From Blasia pusilla (lineage: Eukaryota; Marchantiophyta; Marchantiopsida; Blasiales), in contig CM114271.1 of NCBI GenBank assembly GCA_050084515.1, positions 30,008,001-30,072,000 on the forward strand: 64,000 nucleotides of DNA, read 5' to 3'. Made by a program: the position numbers and the translations under genes. Within the stretch, counting starts at the first letter, position 1, and each line of letters begins with the position of its first letter. The notes under the pieces are model-generated. The model worked only from the letters and a program-made list of their open reading frames with translations, was not told the DNA's origin and did not search any database. Below are positions 49,586-60,403 of the stretch, piece by piece.

Positions 49586-49708
49586 TCGTGCGCATACACA
49601 TCACTATACAACATACATCATTGTCACCCAACACACACACAAACACACACGATCCCAGGCTAACTCATGGCATCCAAATAACGAGACAAGAAGTACCAAA
49701 ACATCTCC
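49586..49708 (-). repeat. Extra LTR-start segment abutting the 3' LTR
   Basis: About 120 bp (tgtcgtgcgcatacac, then catggcatccaaa, ending acatctccaatt) repeats the sequence at 50229-50345 with modest divergence. It sits directly outside the 3' LTR, so an LTR end is followed by an LTR start. Confidence 0.65.
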
Positions 49709-50344
49709 AATTAAAATAAGATCCAATCTCTCTCATAACACCATAGTTCTCACATGTGTGCACTCTCACATGTCTCTCTCAATGTCAAATCAAACCCACT
49801 CTCTTAATGAGAGGCTTGGGCTACACTCACAATGCAAGGGACCATAGCTCCGCTGCCTCGTGCCAAGAGGTTCAACAAAAAGAGAATGAGCTTTCAAGCT
49901 CTCTCTCCTTGAGATATACCCCTCCCTTCTCCCAAGCTCTCTCCATGGTAACCTATGCTCCCAAGTCACCTCCTTGGCTCTTGACTTGATGTAGGAGGTC
50001 AAAGGCCACTTACCAAAAATATAAGTCGACCATATACTCAAAATAGTACTTACCTAAAATAGTAAGTTTCTCAATATGGCTACAAATGAGCCGAAACGAA
50101 AGGGAAACCTGCTTTCTCACGTTTTCCGAGGCCTCAACAGGTCATCCTCGACCTCTTGAGCATATCCTCCACTACTCGCGAAGGCACTCTACTACATCTC
50201 AACGATATATCCTAAAAGACGTGATAATTGTCGTGCGCATACACAACATACATCGCTGTCACCGAACACACCTACAAACACGCACGATCCCATGCTAACT
50301 CATGGCATCCAAAAAACAAGACAAGAAGTACCAAAATATCTCCA
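49709..50344 (-). repeat. 3' LTR of the methyltransferase retroelement
   Basis: The LTR start on the minus strand is near TTGGAGATATTTTGG, just after a polypurine-like tract AGGGGGG (about 50348-50354). The block 49735-50225 aligns closely with 59465-60012 (for example ccatagttctcacatgtgtg and cccaagtcacctccttggct). Confidence 0.75.
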
Positions 50345-50526
50345 ATCGCCCCCCTAGTTGGTGGTTAGGTCCCTCTAACTCCAGATAGCCATGTATCCCT
50401 ACCTCCCATGACATACATCTCTCGGACACTAAGAGCAAGAAGGCTGGGTGCTCATGTGGCCCCGTCGTTAGTCGCCTTCTTGTCATTAATGTCACAGACA
50501 TAAGTCGGAATGTAGAAATAGCTATG

Positions 50527-50826
50527 CTATGTACATCTAGGACACATCCATCTTCCTTGAGGAATCCTAGTGAGAGGTGGCGTCAAACATACCATATGCC
50601 ATCCTCTCGAACATCCATCACAGACTAGCATAATGGCTGCACCACGGGCAGAACCACACAACATACATCGCAAGCCTGCAAAAACTATTGCTAAGCTCGG
50701 ATCAAGTGTATCATCAATTTTTGGAATGTGACACGACATACAGTTACGCACATGGTCCTTCCAAACCATACCATCGCTTCCCTCCAATAAGAGAACAACT
50801 GATGGCGAAACCTCATGCACTCTCAA
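50527..50826 (-). CDS. C-terminal PHD finger of the retroelement polyprotein
   Basis: An uninterrupted 99-codon segment, the 3' end of pol. After a TMW-type spacer with VWKDHVRNC it carries a textbook C4HC3 PHD finger (segment residues 54-98): C-x2-C-x11-C-x2-C-x4-H-x2-C-x14-C-x2-C with the usual Trp before His (RGWH) and before the last Cys pair (GRWMCPRC). The stop follows two residues later. PHD fingers read histone H3 tails. In chromoviruses a chromodomain occupies this place, so a role in targeting integration is a reasonable inference. It is the best-preserved part of the element. Confidence 0.82.
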   Translation of the reverse strand: MRVHEVSPSVVLLLEGSDGMVWKDHVRNCMSCHIPKIDDTLDPSLAIVFAGLRCMLCGSARGAAIMLVCDGCSRGWHMVCLTPPLTRIPQGRWMCPRCT

Positions 50827-50829
50827 GAT

Positions 50830-51778
50830 GGTGCCCTTCAGTCACATCCAACGACGTGGATGCCGTCTGCTGCAAGTAGACATAGTCTCCCTGATGAAAC
50901 CTCCGGATAGTAGGTCGATAACCACCTCCCCATATAGTTGTATACCTCAATATATCCCGATGTTGCGCAATCGCCAAGTTCTCAAATGCCATGGGCATCA
51001 CTCTTCGAAACAATTAAGCCCTCTGAGAATATGCTTGCATCCATACATTAGGGTCATTAAGGTTCAACACCTCACCAACATCTTGACGAATGGCTGCAAG
51101 TAAATCACGCTCTCGGCAATACAAAAGCAATTATGGTGAGAAAGACGCTAAGGATGCCTGCTTGTTGAATCTGTGTCCCATCGCCAACCACGACAACTGG
51201 AGGTCCCAATCTCCTATGTGACCTCTCTACAAGCCATACTTGCGTAGTCTTCTCTTCACGGTCTGCACAACCCGCTCCGCTAGTCCATCCGCCTCAGGAT
51301 GATCTCGCGAAGTAGTGCAGTGGTCGATCAGTGCCTGATCTTACAAGGCCTGAAACTCCCCGCGGAACTCTGTACCCTGGTCTATCAACACTTCAGCTGG
51401 TGCATCGCAATGACTTAGCACTTGATCTAGGAAGGAAAATGCTACTCCCTCACTCGCTTTGTCAAGCAATGCAACCAACTCTATCCACTTTGAGAAGTGC
51501 TCGACCATCACCAACACATAATGACTATGGCGCTCTGTAAGAGGCAAAGGTCATGCAAAATCCAAACTCCATATATAACCTAAACCCATGATTGGAAATG
51601 GATGCAACTGTGGAGTTGGAGCATTGAACGATGCTATGACTCGATCACACACCATGCATCTGGAAACAAACTGGTGAACGTATGTTTGCATGCCTCGCCA
51701 CCACAACTGAATGTGGAGCAAGCTGTACGTCCGCTTCACTCCAAAATGACCCAACTCCTCCTGGGCATGACGCACCAA
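50830..51778 (-). pseudogene. Integrase of the methyltransferase retroelement
   Basis: The zinc-binding N terminus reads HAQEELGHFGVKRTY then CMVCDRV. The catalytic core follows: WSLDFA (first Asp), FSKWIELV, IDQGTEFRGEF (second Asp) and DHPEADGLAERVVQT (Glu about 35 residues on, near 51.27 kb). The C-terminal part reads MPMAFENLAIAQHRD and GDYVYLQQ. Stops and frameshifts near 51550, 51340 and 51010 break the frame. Confidence 0.85.
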
Positions 51779-52230
51779 ACGTGCTCTCTACGAAGGATGA
51801 GGCACTACACGCACTCTACCATCCTCCCACACTCGCACCACATGTGTCCCCTCCCATCAGAATCGTCTTGCTCGCTGTAGGATTCGATCCAGCTCCCTAG
51901 CACCCACTGTGCTCACGACACTGCCAGTGCGCATGTACTCCAAGACCACTCCATCGTCGTGAATATCTCGGCTACCTATCGTATCTTCATCAACCTTTGG
52001 ATCTAAGGACTCTACATCAAACCTTCCCATCGAAGTCTCAAAGATTTGGCTCTCCATAGCCAACAAGCCCAAATAGGCTGACGCATGCCATCCTGGCACC
52101 AACTCCCCATCAATCTCACCATGCCAACGAGCTCAAGTCGTATCTCGTTGACTCGGACATGGGTTACGGCTCAAACTATCTGCATCCTGGTTGACCGTCC
52201 CAGGTCTATGCACACTTGGAAGTCATACTC

Positions 52231-53420
52231 CTATAACAAAAGAGCCCACCTCGCAAGCTTCCCTGTAAGCTTGTGAGACTCCATCAACCACTTAAGTGGC
52301 TGATGATCAGTATTGATGGTAAAAGGATTGCCAAATAGATAACATCTAAAATGTGTGACAGCCCACATTGCAACCAAGCACTCACCCTCATAAGAGTTAT
52401 ATTTTGCCCCTGCAGCGTTGTTCGAGCAACTAGCATAAGCCACCACAAACTCTCTACCATCATCGTCATATTGGGTGAGCACGGCTCCAAGCCCCAACAT
52501 ACTCCAATCAGTATGGAATTGGAAAGGACGCCCCTTGATCGGTCTCCTCAATATGGGCACGGACGTCAATCTATCCTTGAGCATATGAAATGATATCTCC
52601 TGTTCATCCTCCCAGTGCCACTCCTGATCCACCTTGCTCAGCAAAGTCAGCGGCTTTGCAATGAAGCTGAAATCCTTGACGTACCGTCGATAGAAGTTTG
52701 CCAATCCCATGAATGCACAAACTCGACTCACATCTGTAGGGCGTGGAATGTGTGAAATAGCCTCTACCTTCATCTGCTGCACACCAAGGCCACCTAGGTA
52801 TATTGTATGACCCAAATACTCAATCTGGTCATAGAAGAACTTGCACTTGTCTGGATGTAGCTTCAGTCTATGTAACTGCAATCGTCAAAACACCTCAGCT
52901 AGGTGTCGTTCATGCTCCTCAACTATGGCGCTAAAGACTGCGATGTCATCAATATAACACCTAGCAAAATCCAGACCTACCAAGATCCTATTTATGACCC
53001 TTTCAAACTCGGCCGGGGCGTTCTTCAACCCAAATGGTAAGAACCGCCAGTGGTATAAGGAATCCTTCATGTGAGGATTGATGCCCAAAAATGCCGTCTT
53101 CTGCATGTCCTCCAATCTGATAGCTAGCTGATGGTATCCGGCTCAAAGATCTAACGAACTGAAGACCTTTGCATGCCCAATTGCATCAAAGATCTCCTCA
53201 AGAGTAGGCATGACATACCTATCGGACTTCGTCTATCGATTGATAGGTCGATAATCTCCACACATCCACCTATCTGTCTCGTCGCCATGCACATCCTTCT
53301 TGGCAGGCATGATAGTGGCAGATGCATACTCTTCATGCGACATCTCCACTAGTCCTGCTCCAACCAAGTCTTGGCTCCTACTCTGAATCAAAGCCCTCTC
53401 CATGTCACTTTATCTGTAGG
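52231..53420 (-). pseudogene. Reverse transcriptase and RNase H of the methyltransferase retroelement
   Basis: RT blocks: MCGDYRPIN, DAIGHAKVFSSLDL, AGYHQLAIRLEDMQKTAFLG, FLPFGLKNAPAEFERVIN, CYIDDIAVFS (catalytic YIDD), KLHPDKCKFF, MGLANFYRRYVKDFS. RNase H: FHTDWSMLGLGAVL, YEGECLVAMWAV and NTDHQPLKWLM give the Asp, Glu and Asp positions. TGA stops at 53145-53143 and 52887-52885 replace codons that are Arg (CGA) in the family. Frameshifts lie upstream near 53.15-53.3 kb. Confidence 0.9.
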
Positions 53421-53944
53421 GTCGTCAGAAGATTGACGTGTCCCTTGACAACTCAATGCGGATCCTTGGATCCTTCAGTGTACCCAAATCATGCATACTA
53501 AATGCAAAACAACACCTATAACTCCTAAGGAACTGGTGTATCCGGCGCCGCTCTCCTCTTGTCAACTTAGGGCTCATATCTTGCTGCCAAAAGTCCATCG
53601 TGACAACGGTAGGACTCTCCGGCGCGGGTGTCGGTGGTTGCTATAGTGCAATCCCATCTCGGACAAAAAAATTCGACTGCTCCCCTACAGTCAACTGCAA
53701 AATCGGATCTCCATATGCAGTACCCGGAACCACGCTCGATGTTGTGGCTACCATCTCCTAGCGTACCGGCAAAACATCCCAAGGAGTTCAAGGGCGTCTC
53801 TCCCAATCACCCTTGGTGTGTCAATCTCCTCGAGTCTCGCCCCCAGCCATTGCCTCAACCATCTCGGTAGGCATGGGGCTCACCAACGCAACTGCTGTGA
53901 TCTATTGCATCCCAAAAGGACAATGCTCAGCTATTCCTAAGCTG

Positions 53945-54936
53945 AAAATCCATGTTAAGTAGTTCAGGTCCATCGCCTGACCCAAGACATCACATTGTGA
54001 TGCCTCTGAAAATGAAGGTTCTACCGTCACTCATGTGGGGAATCCCATCGCTCACTCTCGCTCATCGACGTTGGGCTCTACCAACCTCTGTACGTGGTCA
54101 TCCCAAACCAAGCCAGGTCCGGCCTCCTTGAATGTATAGGAAGCGGGAAAACTCACCAATGTGGGAAAGGTTGCCCATGGTATGCCAATCCTGTTGAGCA
54201 TAGTCAACGGCGGTCGATCATCTAGCCTCATTGCGTATGATCGATGGCCCGGATCCAATATAGAATCCACCAACAAATCGGAGGGGTGCTCCACTCTCGC
54301 ATATGCCCTCCGCAACACCTCGTGTGGTACCAAGTTGGTCCACCAAAGACACAGGCGATGTGCTCATGAACCCACACTTGACGCATCCAACAAAACTGCC
54401 GGGTCGATTCATGCGCGCACCTGATGTGCACTTGTCACCACACGGGACCTCGAATCGCCCAAAATTGGTACATTTTCCAGAATGTATCCTTCATGACGAG
54501 ATTGATGCTCCTGCAAGTGTCGCAAGATCCGCATCATCTCCCAAAACAACGTGGACCGAGAGTCAGCTAATACGCTACCCCGTTCAGCACTCGACTGGCC
54601 CTGATATGGCCAACCAGCAATGACCAAGTTTATGGTCCCTACCCGCTCTGAGTCCTGCGCCCCCAACAATGAAATGTCCCTCAGTAGGGAACTCTGGTAA
54701 CCCTGAATGGCGGACCCAGACAACAAGTCAGGAAAACAGAGGCACAACTTCGCTATATGGTGAAGTGAAGTGCGCCTCGCAACATCATCAATCTCCACAT
54801 ACAGGTACTGTTGCACACGCACTCCACTTTGCAAAACAGCAACTAATCCAGCACTGATCCCTCCAAAGAGATCCAACACCCGAATACCCTTCTCTAGGAT
54901 CCACCACAAAATCGGGGTGGTATCCAAATGGGTCAT
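53945..54936 (-). pseudogene. C5 cytosine-DNA methyltransferase domain in a retroelement
   Basis: Motif I RVLDLFGGISAGL, then YLYVEIDDVARR (motif II-like), motif IV AGWPYQGQS, motif VI ENVPILGDS, a target-recognition-like region with IPWATFPTLVSFPASYTF and GPGLVWDD, motif IX-like DERE-stop-AMGFPT, and motif X LGQAMDLNYLTW. The order is not circularly permuted, so it is not DRM-like; FW-rich spacing recalls DNMT3, but this is by eye. The catalytic Cys of PCQ is Tyr (TAT). A frameshift lies near 54.4 kb, with TGA stops at 54054-54052 and 54033-54031. It sits between protease and RT. Active relatives could methylate DNA; this copy cannot. Confidence 0.85.
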
Positions 54937-55008
54937 AGCAAATCTCTTGGCTACCTTGGGTCCCTCTGACCCGTCACACTCTGGTGCAAACGTCTCGCTC
55001 CACGCGGT

Positions 55009-55300
55009 CTACACATGCTCAGTGGCTAAGCGTCGAAGCTCCTCAATCAAGCCCCAAAGAGGCACCTCTCCTCCACTGATTGATGTGGCTACCATGACAC
55101 TCCTCTCCATAGAAATGTGAGGAACGAGAGTATCCTCTGCATGGACATATCCCTCAATCAAATCACTAGGCCAAGTGATGGCAATGCTAAATGCTCCTAA
55201 GGTCGCCATCTCTCCTGGCCGTCGCTCGATCACTGTACTTGTGAATCAAATGGGTAATGAGCTAAGGCGTCCATCACCTGACTGCCATCATGGTCTCGAG
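55009..55300 (-). pseudogene. Linker between protease and methyltransferase
   Basis: A minus-strand frame with GAFSIAITWPSDLIEGYV, MVATSISGGEVPLWGL and IEELRRLATEHV runs, after one stop, into the methyltransferase N terminus. It has no known domain. Continuity of frame and style suggests that protease, linker and methyltransferase were one polyprotein. Confidence 0.55.
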
Positions 55301-55830
55301 GACCCTGACTCCTCCCAATAATCCAAGGAAAACCCCATCGGATATAACACTGCTCCACCAACCAAGACGTCATAGGACACTGCATCAGTCACTATCGCCT
55401 TGGCTCGCACCACGGACTCATCTGTAGGATGTCTTGGGAAAATCCTCACCATGACCTCATGTCGGGTGATATACTATATGGTACTCGCTCTACCCAAGGA
55501 TGTCTGTATCCGGAATGGAAAACGCTCCACATCGGCTCTCGTCAAGCCCAATCCTCTGAATGACGCTTTCCCCAACATAGGGGTTGCGCTCCTGAATCCA
55601 ACAAGACGCATTGCGGACTAAAAGGTGTTCCTCATGGACTCACCAACTGGAAGACCTCTCCCCAATTATCCAGCAATACAACACTAAGAGAAGCCATGGC
55701 ACGCTCTATCATGGGTCTAGCGGGCATCTCCGCCATCCTAGCAACCGCAGCCTGCCATGAATCTGACGTGGACGGCCTGAGCATCCGCTCCAAGGGCACT
55801 TCCATCATCTCCTCTACAATCACCTCCGAA
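55300..55830 (-). pseudogene. Aspartic protease of the methyltransferase retroelement
   Basis: The retropepsin active-site motif VLLDSGAQP is at about 55588-55611. A +1 shift follows, then MLGKASFRGLGLTRADVE, MVRIFPRHPTDESVV and SYDVLVGGAVLYPMGF (flap and C-terminal strands). Two TAG stops and one TGA interrupt it. An upstream frame reads VARMAEMPARP. Confidence 0.7.
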
Positions 55831-56240
55831 TGTTATGCATGAACTACAATTCCACGCTCACATAGCATAGCAACCAGCCGGAAAACCTCGACGGACGTAC
55901 CCCCCAACGTCATAACATCAGAAGAAGTAAATAGCGGAGCACAGTACACCATCGTGGTCACCCCCAACATCATACTTGACACATGCTCCTCATGAGCATC
56001 AACAATAGGAGTCACAATACTCGCTTCTCCCATCGCCCTCCATGCTTGCATACCAATAACATCACCAACTCTATGGGAACTCTGATCACGATCCATCGAT
56101 GGGGTCCTCATTGCCTCAGACAATGTGAAAGATTGAGGAAGCCTGGTCTGTTTCTTGGCTTCCCCTCCTTGTGGATCCAACTCTACGACTGCTCCATGCA
56201 TCACAATTGCAGCGACCTCCATCTGGGCAACCACGCACAT

Positions 56241-57700
56241 TCAACCAGGATCCTCCATATCTCTAGCAGCTCCATATGATATCAATGCCACGGATTCGTC
56301 ATCGGGTAACCTCAATGCCATAGCGGCAATGTGCTCATGTAGCTGCTGTATCTGAGCAGCCATCCCAGCCTCACGCTTGACATCTCCCTCAACGCATCTA
56401 GGTGGTGGGACTCTATCTCCTCCACGGGCAGCTCCACCACCCTGTCGGGAAACTCTAGCTCCTCGTCCCCCAACGAGACCACATAGTGCATGATCTCTGG
56501 GCCCACTCGGACCGACTACTCGCTCTGGTGCCCTCTTTGTCCCTCGGTCCGCACGTAACTCAGGGTGTAAAGTGAAACACCTGGCACGTGTTTGACCATA
56601 CCTCTGAAAATAGTCACACTCAAAATCTTCCGGTGCAACACCCTCTACTCCTCCATGCTGAGGCACACGTCCATGACCTAGACGAGTGCAATCACGCTCA
56701 TGATGGGCTCCACCACATGACCAACAAGTAATTGTAGGCAGCTGCTACTGAGCCGCATATGCATGCGCAGGTCTCTGTGGCATGGCTTCGCGGTATCCTC
56801 CCTTAGCTCGTGGTGCCACAGTCGACCTATCTCGGAGTCCACTTTGCTGCATTGGTGGTGCAAACAATCGTGACTTCTCTCGCCCAGAACCCATGGTGGC
56901 TACGCTCTCCTCCGCCATGTTGCGCTCAATGTTCTTGGCGGTCCTAAAAACATCTCTCAATGTAGGCGAGGTGTTCATAAGAAGCACCCCTCCTGCACCC
57001 TTGTCCGCAGGGTCCGATCCAGCATGGCGTACCATGACTCGATAGCCTGAGCCTCTGTCACCCCCTGAGTGACGTTGATCAACTGACGCAAGCGAGTGTA
57101 AGCCTCACCCAAACTCTCACCCGGGTGCCTCTGGAAGTTGTGGATGCTCTGCAACTTCTCCGTCCGTACCGCGTGGTAGCTCGTCCTCAACTCAGCGAAG
57201 AACTCAACCACGGGGTTGAACCTGGGATGAACTTGACTAGACGGTGAAACTGCTCCAGTGCAAGTGACCCCTCCTAAAATATCACTAGTGGAAGAGGAAG
57301 TAGCCTCTTCTGACTCCTCCTCCTCATATGGGAACGGCTCCGTCAATGACACATAGTGTGGGTCATAGTAGAGTCGCCATGCCTCAATCTCCTGGGCATA
57401 TCTGTGGGAGAACTCATGGTAATCGTCAATAGGCGCCCCCTCTAAATGCTAGAACAAACCGTTCCATGCTGTAAATGGGTTGAACGCTATAGAGTTCCTA
57501 GCCTACTGTGAGTCACACCAACTCCTAAACTCCACAATGAACTCGTGTAGCTCTAAAGTGCCTACAACACCCGAAAACCTACGCGGTCCTCTACCTTGGT
57601 CGTCCATCTCGTGCGCCAAACTGGCAGGACTACTTAATATGTATGGTGGATCACCAACACACTCCTCTACACCCTTCCCCTTGTCTGAAGACGACAAAGA
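56241..57700 (-). pseudogene. Gag of the methyltransferase retroelement
   Basis: Gag capsid-like region: RRFSGVVGTLELHEFIVEFRSWC, then AFNPFTAWNGLF, HLEGAPIDDYHEF, FQRHPGESLGEAYTRLRQL and AIESWYAMLDRTLR. A zinc knuckle CWSCGGAHHERDC (CX2CX3HX4C, a variant common in plant gypsy Gag) lies near 56.70 kb. A second potential knuckle, CDYFQRYGQTRARC, has lost its second Cys (now Phe) and its His (now Gln). A coiled-coil-like helix follows (QIQQLHEHIAAMALRL). Frameshifts and stops near 57.45, 57.0 and 56.75 kb. Confidence 0.8.
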
Positions 57701-57769
57701 AGGAGATCGAGGTGATCTCTCACGTGGAGACCCTCGAAACCTCGCACCATTCTAGGTTAACCCTCCAGA

Positions 57770-59444
57770 GCTTCTCTCAGGTCTACTACCTCGCCTCTCA
57801 AAATCCCAAAGGATGCCGTGATGGCCCTGGTACCCCTCTTACACGATCACTCTCAATCTAGCAAGTAATCCCTCAATCACTAAAACTAAACATGCGACAC
57901 TCAATCTACACTCTCTCACTGAGACGTGTGTTGTGCAGCAACAAGCGGTGCGGTCTGATAAATCAACAGATCTATCATCTCATCGACGAACCATCCTCAA
58001 CTCTAGACATCCCACACAAGTCTATGTCCCCTAAACCCATATATCATTGCTGCTCTCACCATCAGCACAAAACCCAATATCCCAAATAACTTCCCAATAC
58101 CCAGATATCCCTCAGATGTGTAGGGTAAGAGACCAGAATGGGTAACCTGAAAACAATGTCGATGTCGCTCCTCGACAACTGCAAATCTCGACCCCAACTC
58201 GGTCGTGAAGACAAATCCTCCAATCAGCAAGTCGTACTCCTCCCGTACTGATGCTGATGAAACCTCCTCGATGTGCGATGCACGTCCAGTGGTCCAATGC
58301 GGCACTGGCAGCACGGAACGGCTACAAACGGCATGGCACTCGGGAATGGGATGCGGCACTCGGTGGCATATCCTCCTCAATCAGCAATTCACACACTCTG
58401 CTCCTTAGTGAAGGAGCGACTCCGCGATGAAGATGGTGTGGTGTGGCCACGAGTGGCCAGCGCGACAATTAGCGGCGCGTTGCGGTTACGGGCAACACGG
58501 CACGGTACTCGATCGTCGTCGAGTGGCTACCAATCACAACATAATAGCACGAAATGAAAATTCAAACTCCATAGCCCGAGGTCACCTGCCATCACTGGTT
58601 GTTGACGAAACTGCGATGACAATAGCGACCAAAACAAAGTACATGGTGGCGACGCAAGTCAGAAAATCAATGGTCATCATGGAAGACCCTCCACTCTGTA
58701 ATGGCGGCAATGGCAACCAAGGGTGGACAATGGCCAAAAGCAGCTCAGAGTAGTGCTAGGCGGCGGCAGCGGCGGCGGCGGACGACAATAGACGGTGGAT
58801 GGTGAACCAATGATGTTGACGGTTGACTGTTGATGGCGTACTATTGACGATGACTATGGCGGCAGTGGCTGCCGCCGGCGCCGTGGCTGGTTTAGGGTTT
58901 GAACAATTTAACCCAAAAAATCGCCTAACAATGGAAAATTTTTCAAGATTGACCATAAGTTTTTGTTTGCAACTCCAAATTGTGGATTTTTTTTTTGCAC
59001 AGCATGCACAACTTCACGATCTACGACAACATCAAAAAATAATTTGAATTGGATCTTCCAATAAAAACGTACGTGGACTGTTGTAATGCACAACGTCTCT
59101 TTCTCCTACACAAAATGTGGCAGCGCTTCCGGGCTGATTTCTCCCAACGAAACTGTAAAACTTGTGAGAACACAAATCAAGAAGCTACATGGTACTCCCA
59201 AGAGCACCGACATGGAGCAATCTTCCCCCATACTCAATTCCTGTCGAGAATTGGGCAGCGCTTCCGTGTGCCTTTCTCCCGTACAAAATATCAGCAAAGC
59301 AAAACAGCAAACTCGCACGACTCTTGCTCCGATGAGCACTCCCATGAGCCATGAAGTACGGAACATGGTCCCCCAACCTGCACCAAACATCGAACAACCA
59401 GCTAGCTCCCCCATCAAGCTCTCTCACTCACTCATTCTCTTTTT
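57770..59444 (-). other. Leader (5' untranslated) region of the methyltransferase retroelement
   Basis: No coherent coding. It includes a GGC/GGCGGC-rich stretch (58760-58790), GC-richer DNA from 58.2 to 58.7 kb, and two related segments starting cagcgcttccg (59121 and 59253) each followed by a ctttctccc-type word. A primer-binding site could not be identified. A leader of 1.7 kb is long for a gypsy element. Confidence 0.4.
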
Positions 59445-60012
59445 GTAATATAAGATCTAATTTCTTGCACAACACCATAGTTCTCACATGTGTGCACTCA
59501 CACATGTCTCTCTCAATGTCAAACCAAACCCACTCTTCTAATGAGAGGCTTGGGTTACACTCACAAGCCAAGGGACCATAGCTCCGCCGCCTCGTTCCAA
59601 GAGGTTCAACAAAGAGAGAATGAGCTCTCAAGCTCTCTCTCTCCTTAAGTATACCCCTCCCCTCTCCCAAGCTCTCTTCATGATAACCTATGCTCCCAAG
59701 TCACCTCCTTGGCTCTTGACCTGATGTAGGAGGTCAAGGGCCACTTACCAAAAATATAAAGTTGACTATATACTCAAAATAGTACTTACCTGAAATAGTA
59801 CTTTTCTCAATATGGCTCCAAATGAGCGGAAATGAAGGGGAAACCTACTCTCTCAGGTTTTCCGCGGCCTCACCAGGTCATCTTTGACCTCATGAGCGTG
59901 TCCTCCACTAATCATGCCTCAGAAGGTCATCTTCGACCTCCTAAGCCTGTCCTCCACTAATTGCAAAGGCGCTCTACTAGATCTCAACGATCTATCCTAA
60001 AAGACGTGACAT
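59445..60012 (-). repeat. 5' LTR of the methyltransferase retroelement (truncated)
   Basis: It aligns with 49735-50225 but lacks the first about 120 bp of the LTR seen at 50229-50345. It carries a tandem duplication not present in the other LTR (59876-59912 and 59925-59961, period 49 bp). LTR similarity is high, but indels are clear. Confidence 0.72.
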
Positions 60013-60403
60013 GACAATTAAACCTCTAACATGAAATTCTCGAAATCCTTGGAGCATAAAGAGTGGCATTGAAAGTAAGTAGGTTTTTCTTGTCTTGCCC
60101 TAGTTTTTATACTCTTCTTTCTTTACCCAAAAACTTTTGGTCTAGATTCTTACAACACTTGCAATGATTCTTGGCGCTTGCTAGCTCATTTGCTTCGTCA
60201 AGCTAATCGACATTCTATCACATATCTACATACTTTAGATGACTATATGAGAATAGTTTGAAGCCACCCTTCTCAACTACAACTTTTCTTTCTAAAGCAT
60301 TTTCTAACATATGATGGAAGAAACCGATGGAAGATGGAGAAACTCAACCAGAGCTCTAATGTAAGCAAGTGTCTCGTCCCTTTTTTTTATAGAATTTTCC
60401 TCC

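Larger units (their letters stand above)
49709..60012 (-). mobile_element. Ty3/gypsy retroelement encoding a cytosine-DNA methyltransferase and a PHD finger
   Basis: LTR-related blocks at both ends flank a minus-strand coding region in the order Gag, PR, C5-MTase, RT, RNase H, IN, PHD. Retrotransposons carrying cytosine methyltransferases have been reported in dinoflagellates and charophyte algae, so the concept is known; the PHD addition may be less described. The copy is inactive: stops and frameshifts break every domain except the PHD finger. Many stops are TGA where CGA is expected. Confidence 0.85.

Noticed and set aside
54161-54623. Plus-strand frames across the methyltransferase
   Set aside because: Shadows of the minus-strand MTase; the minus frames carry the motif series.
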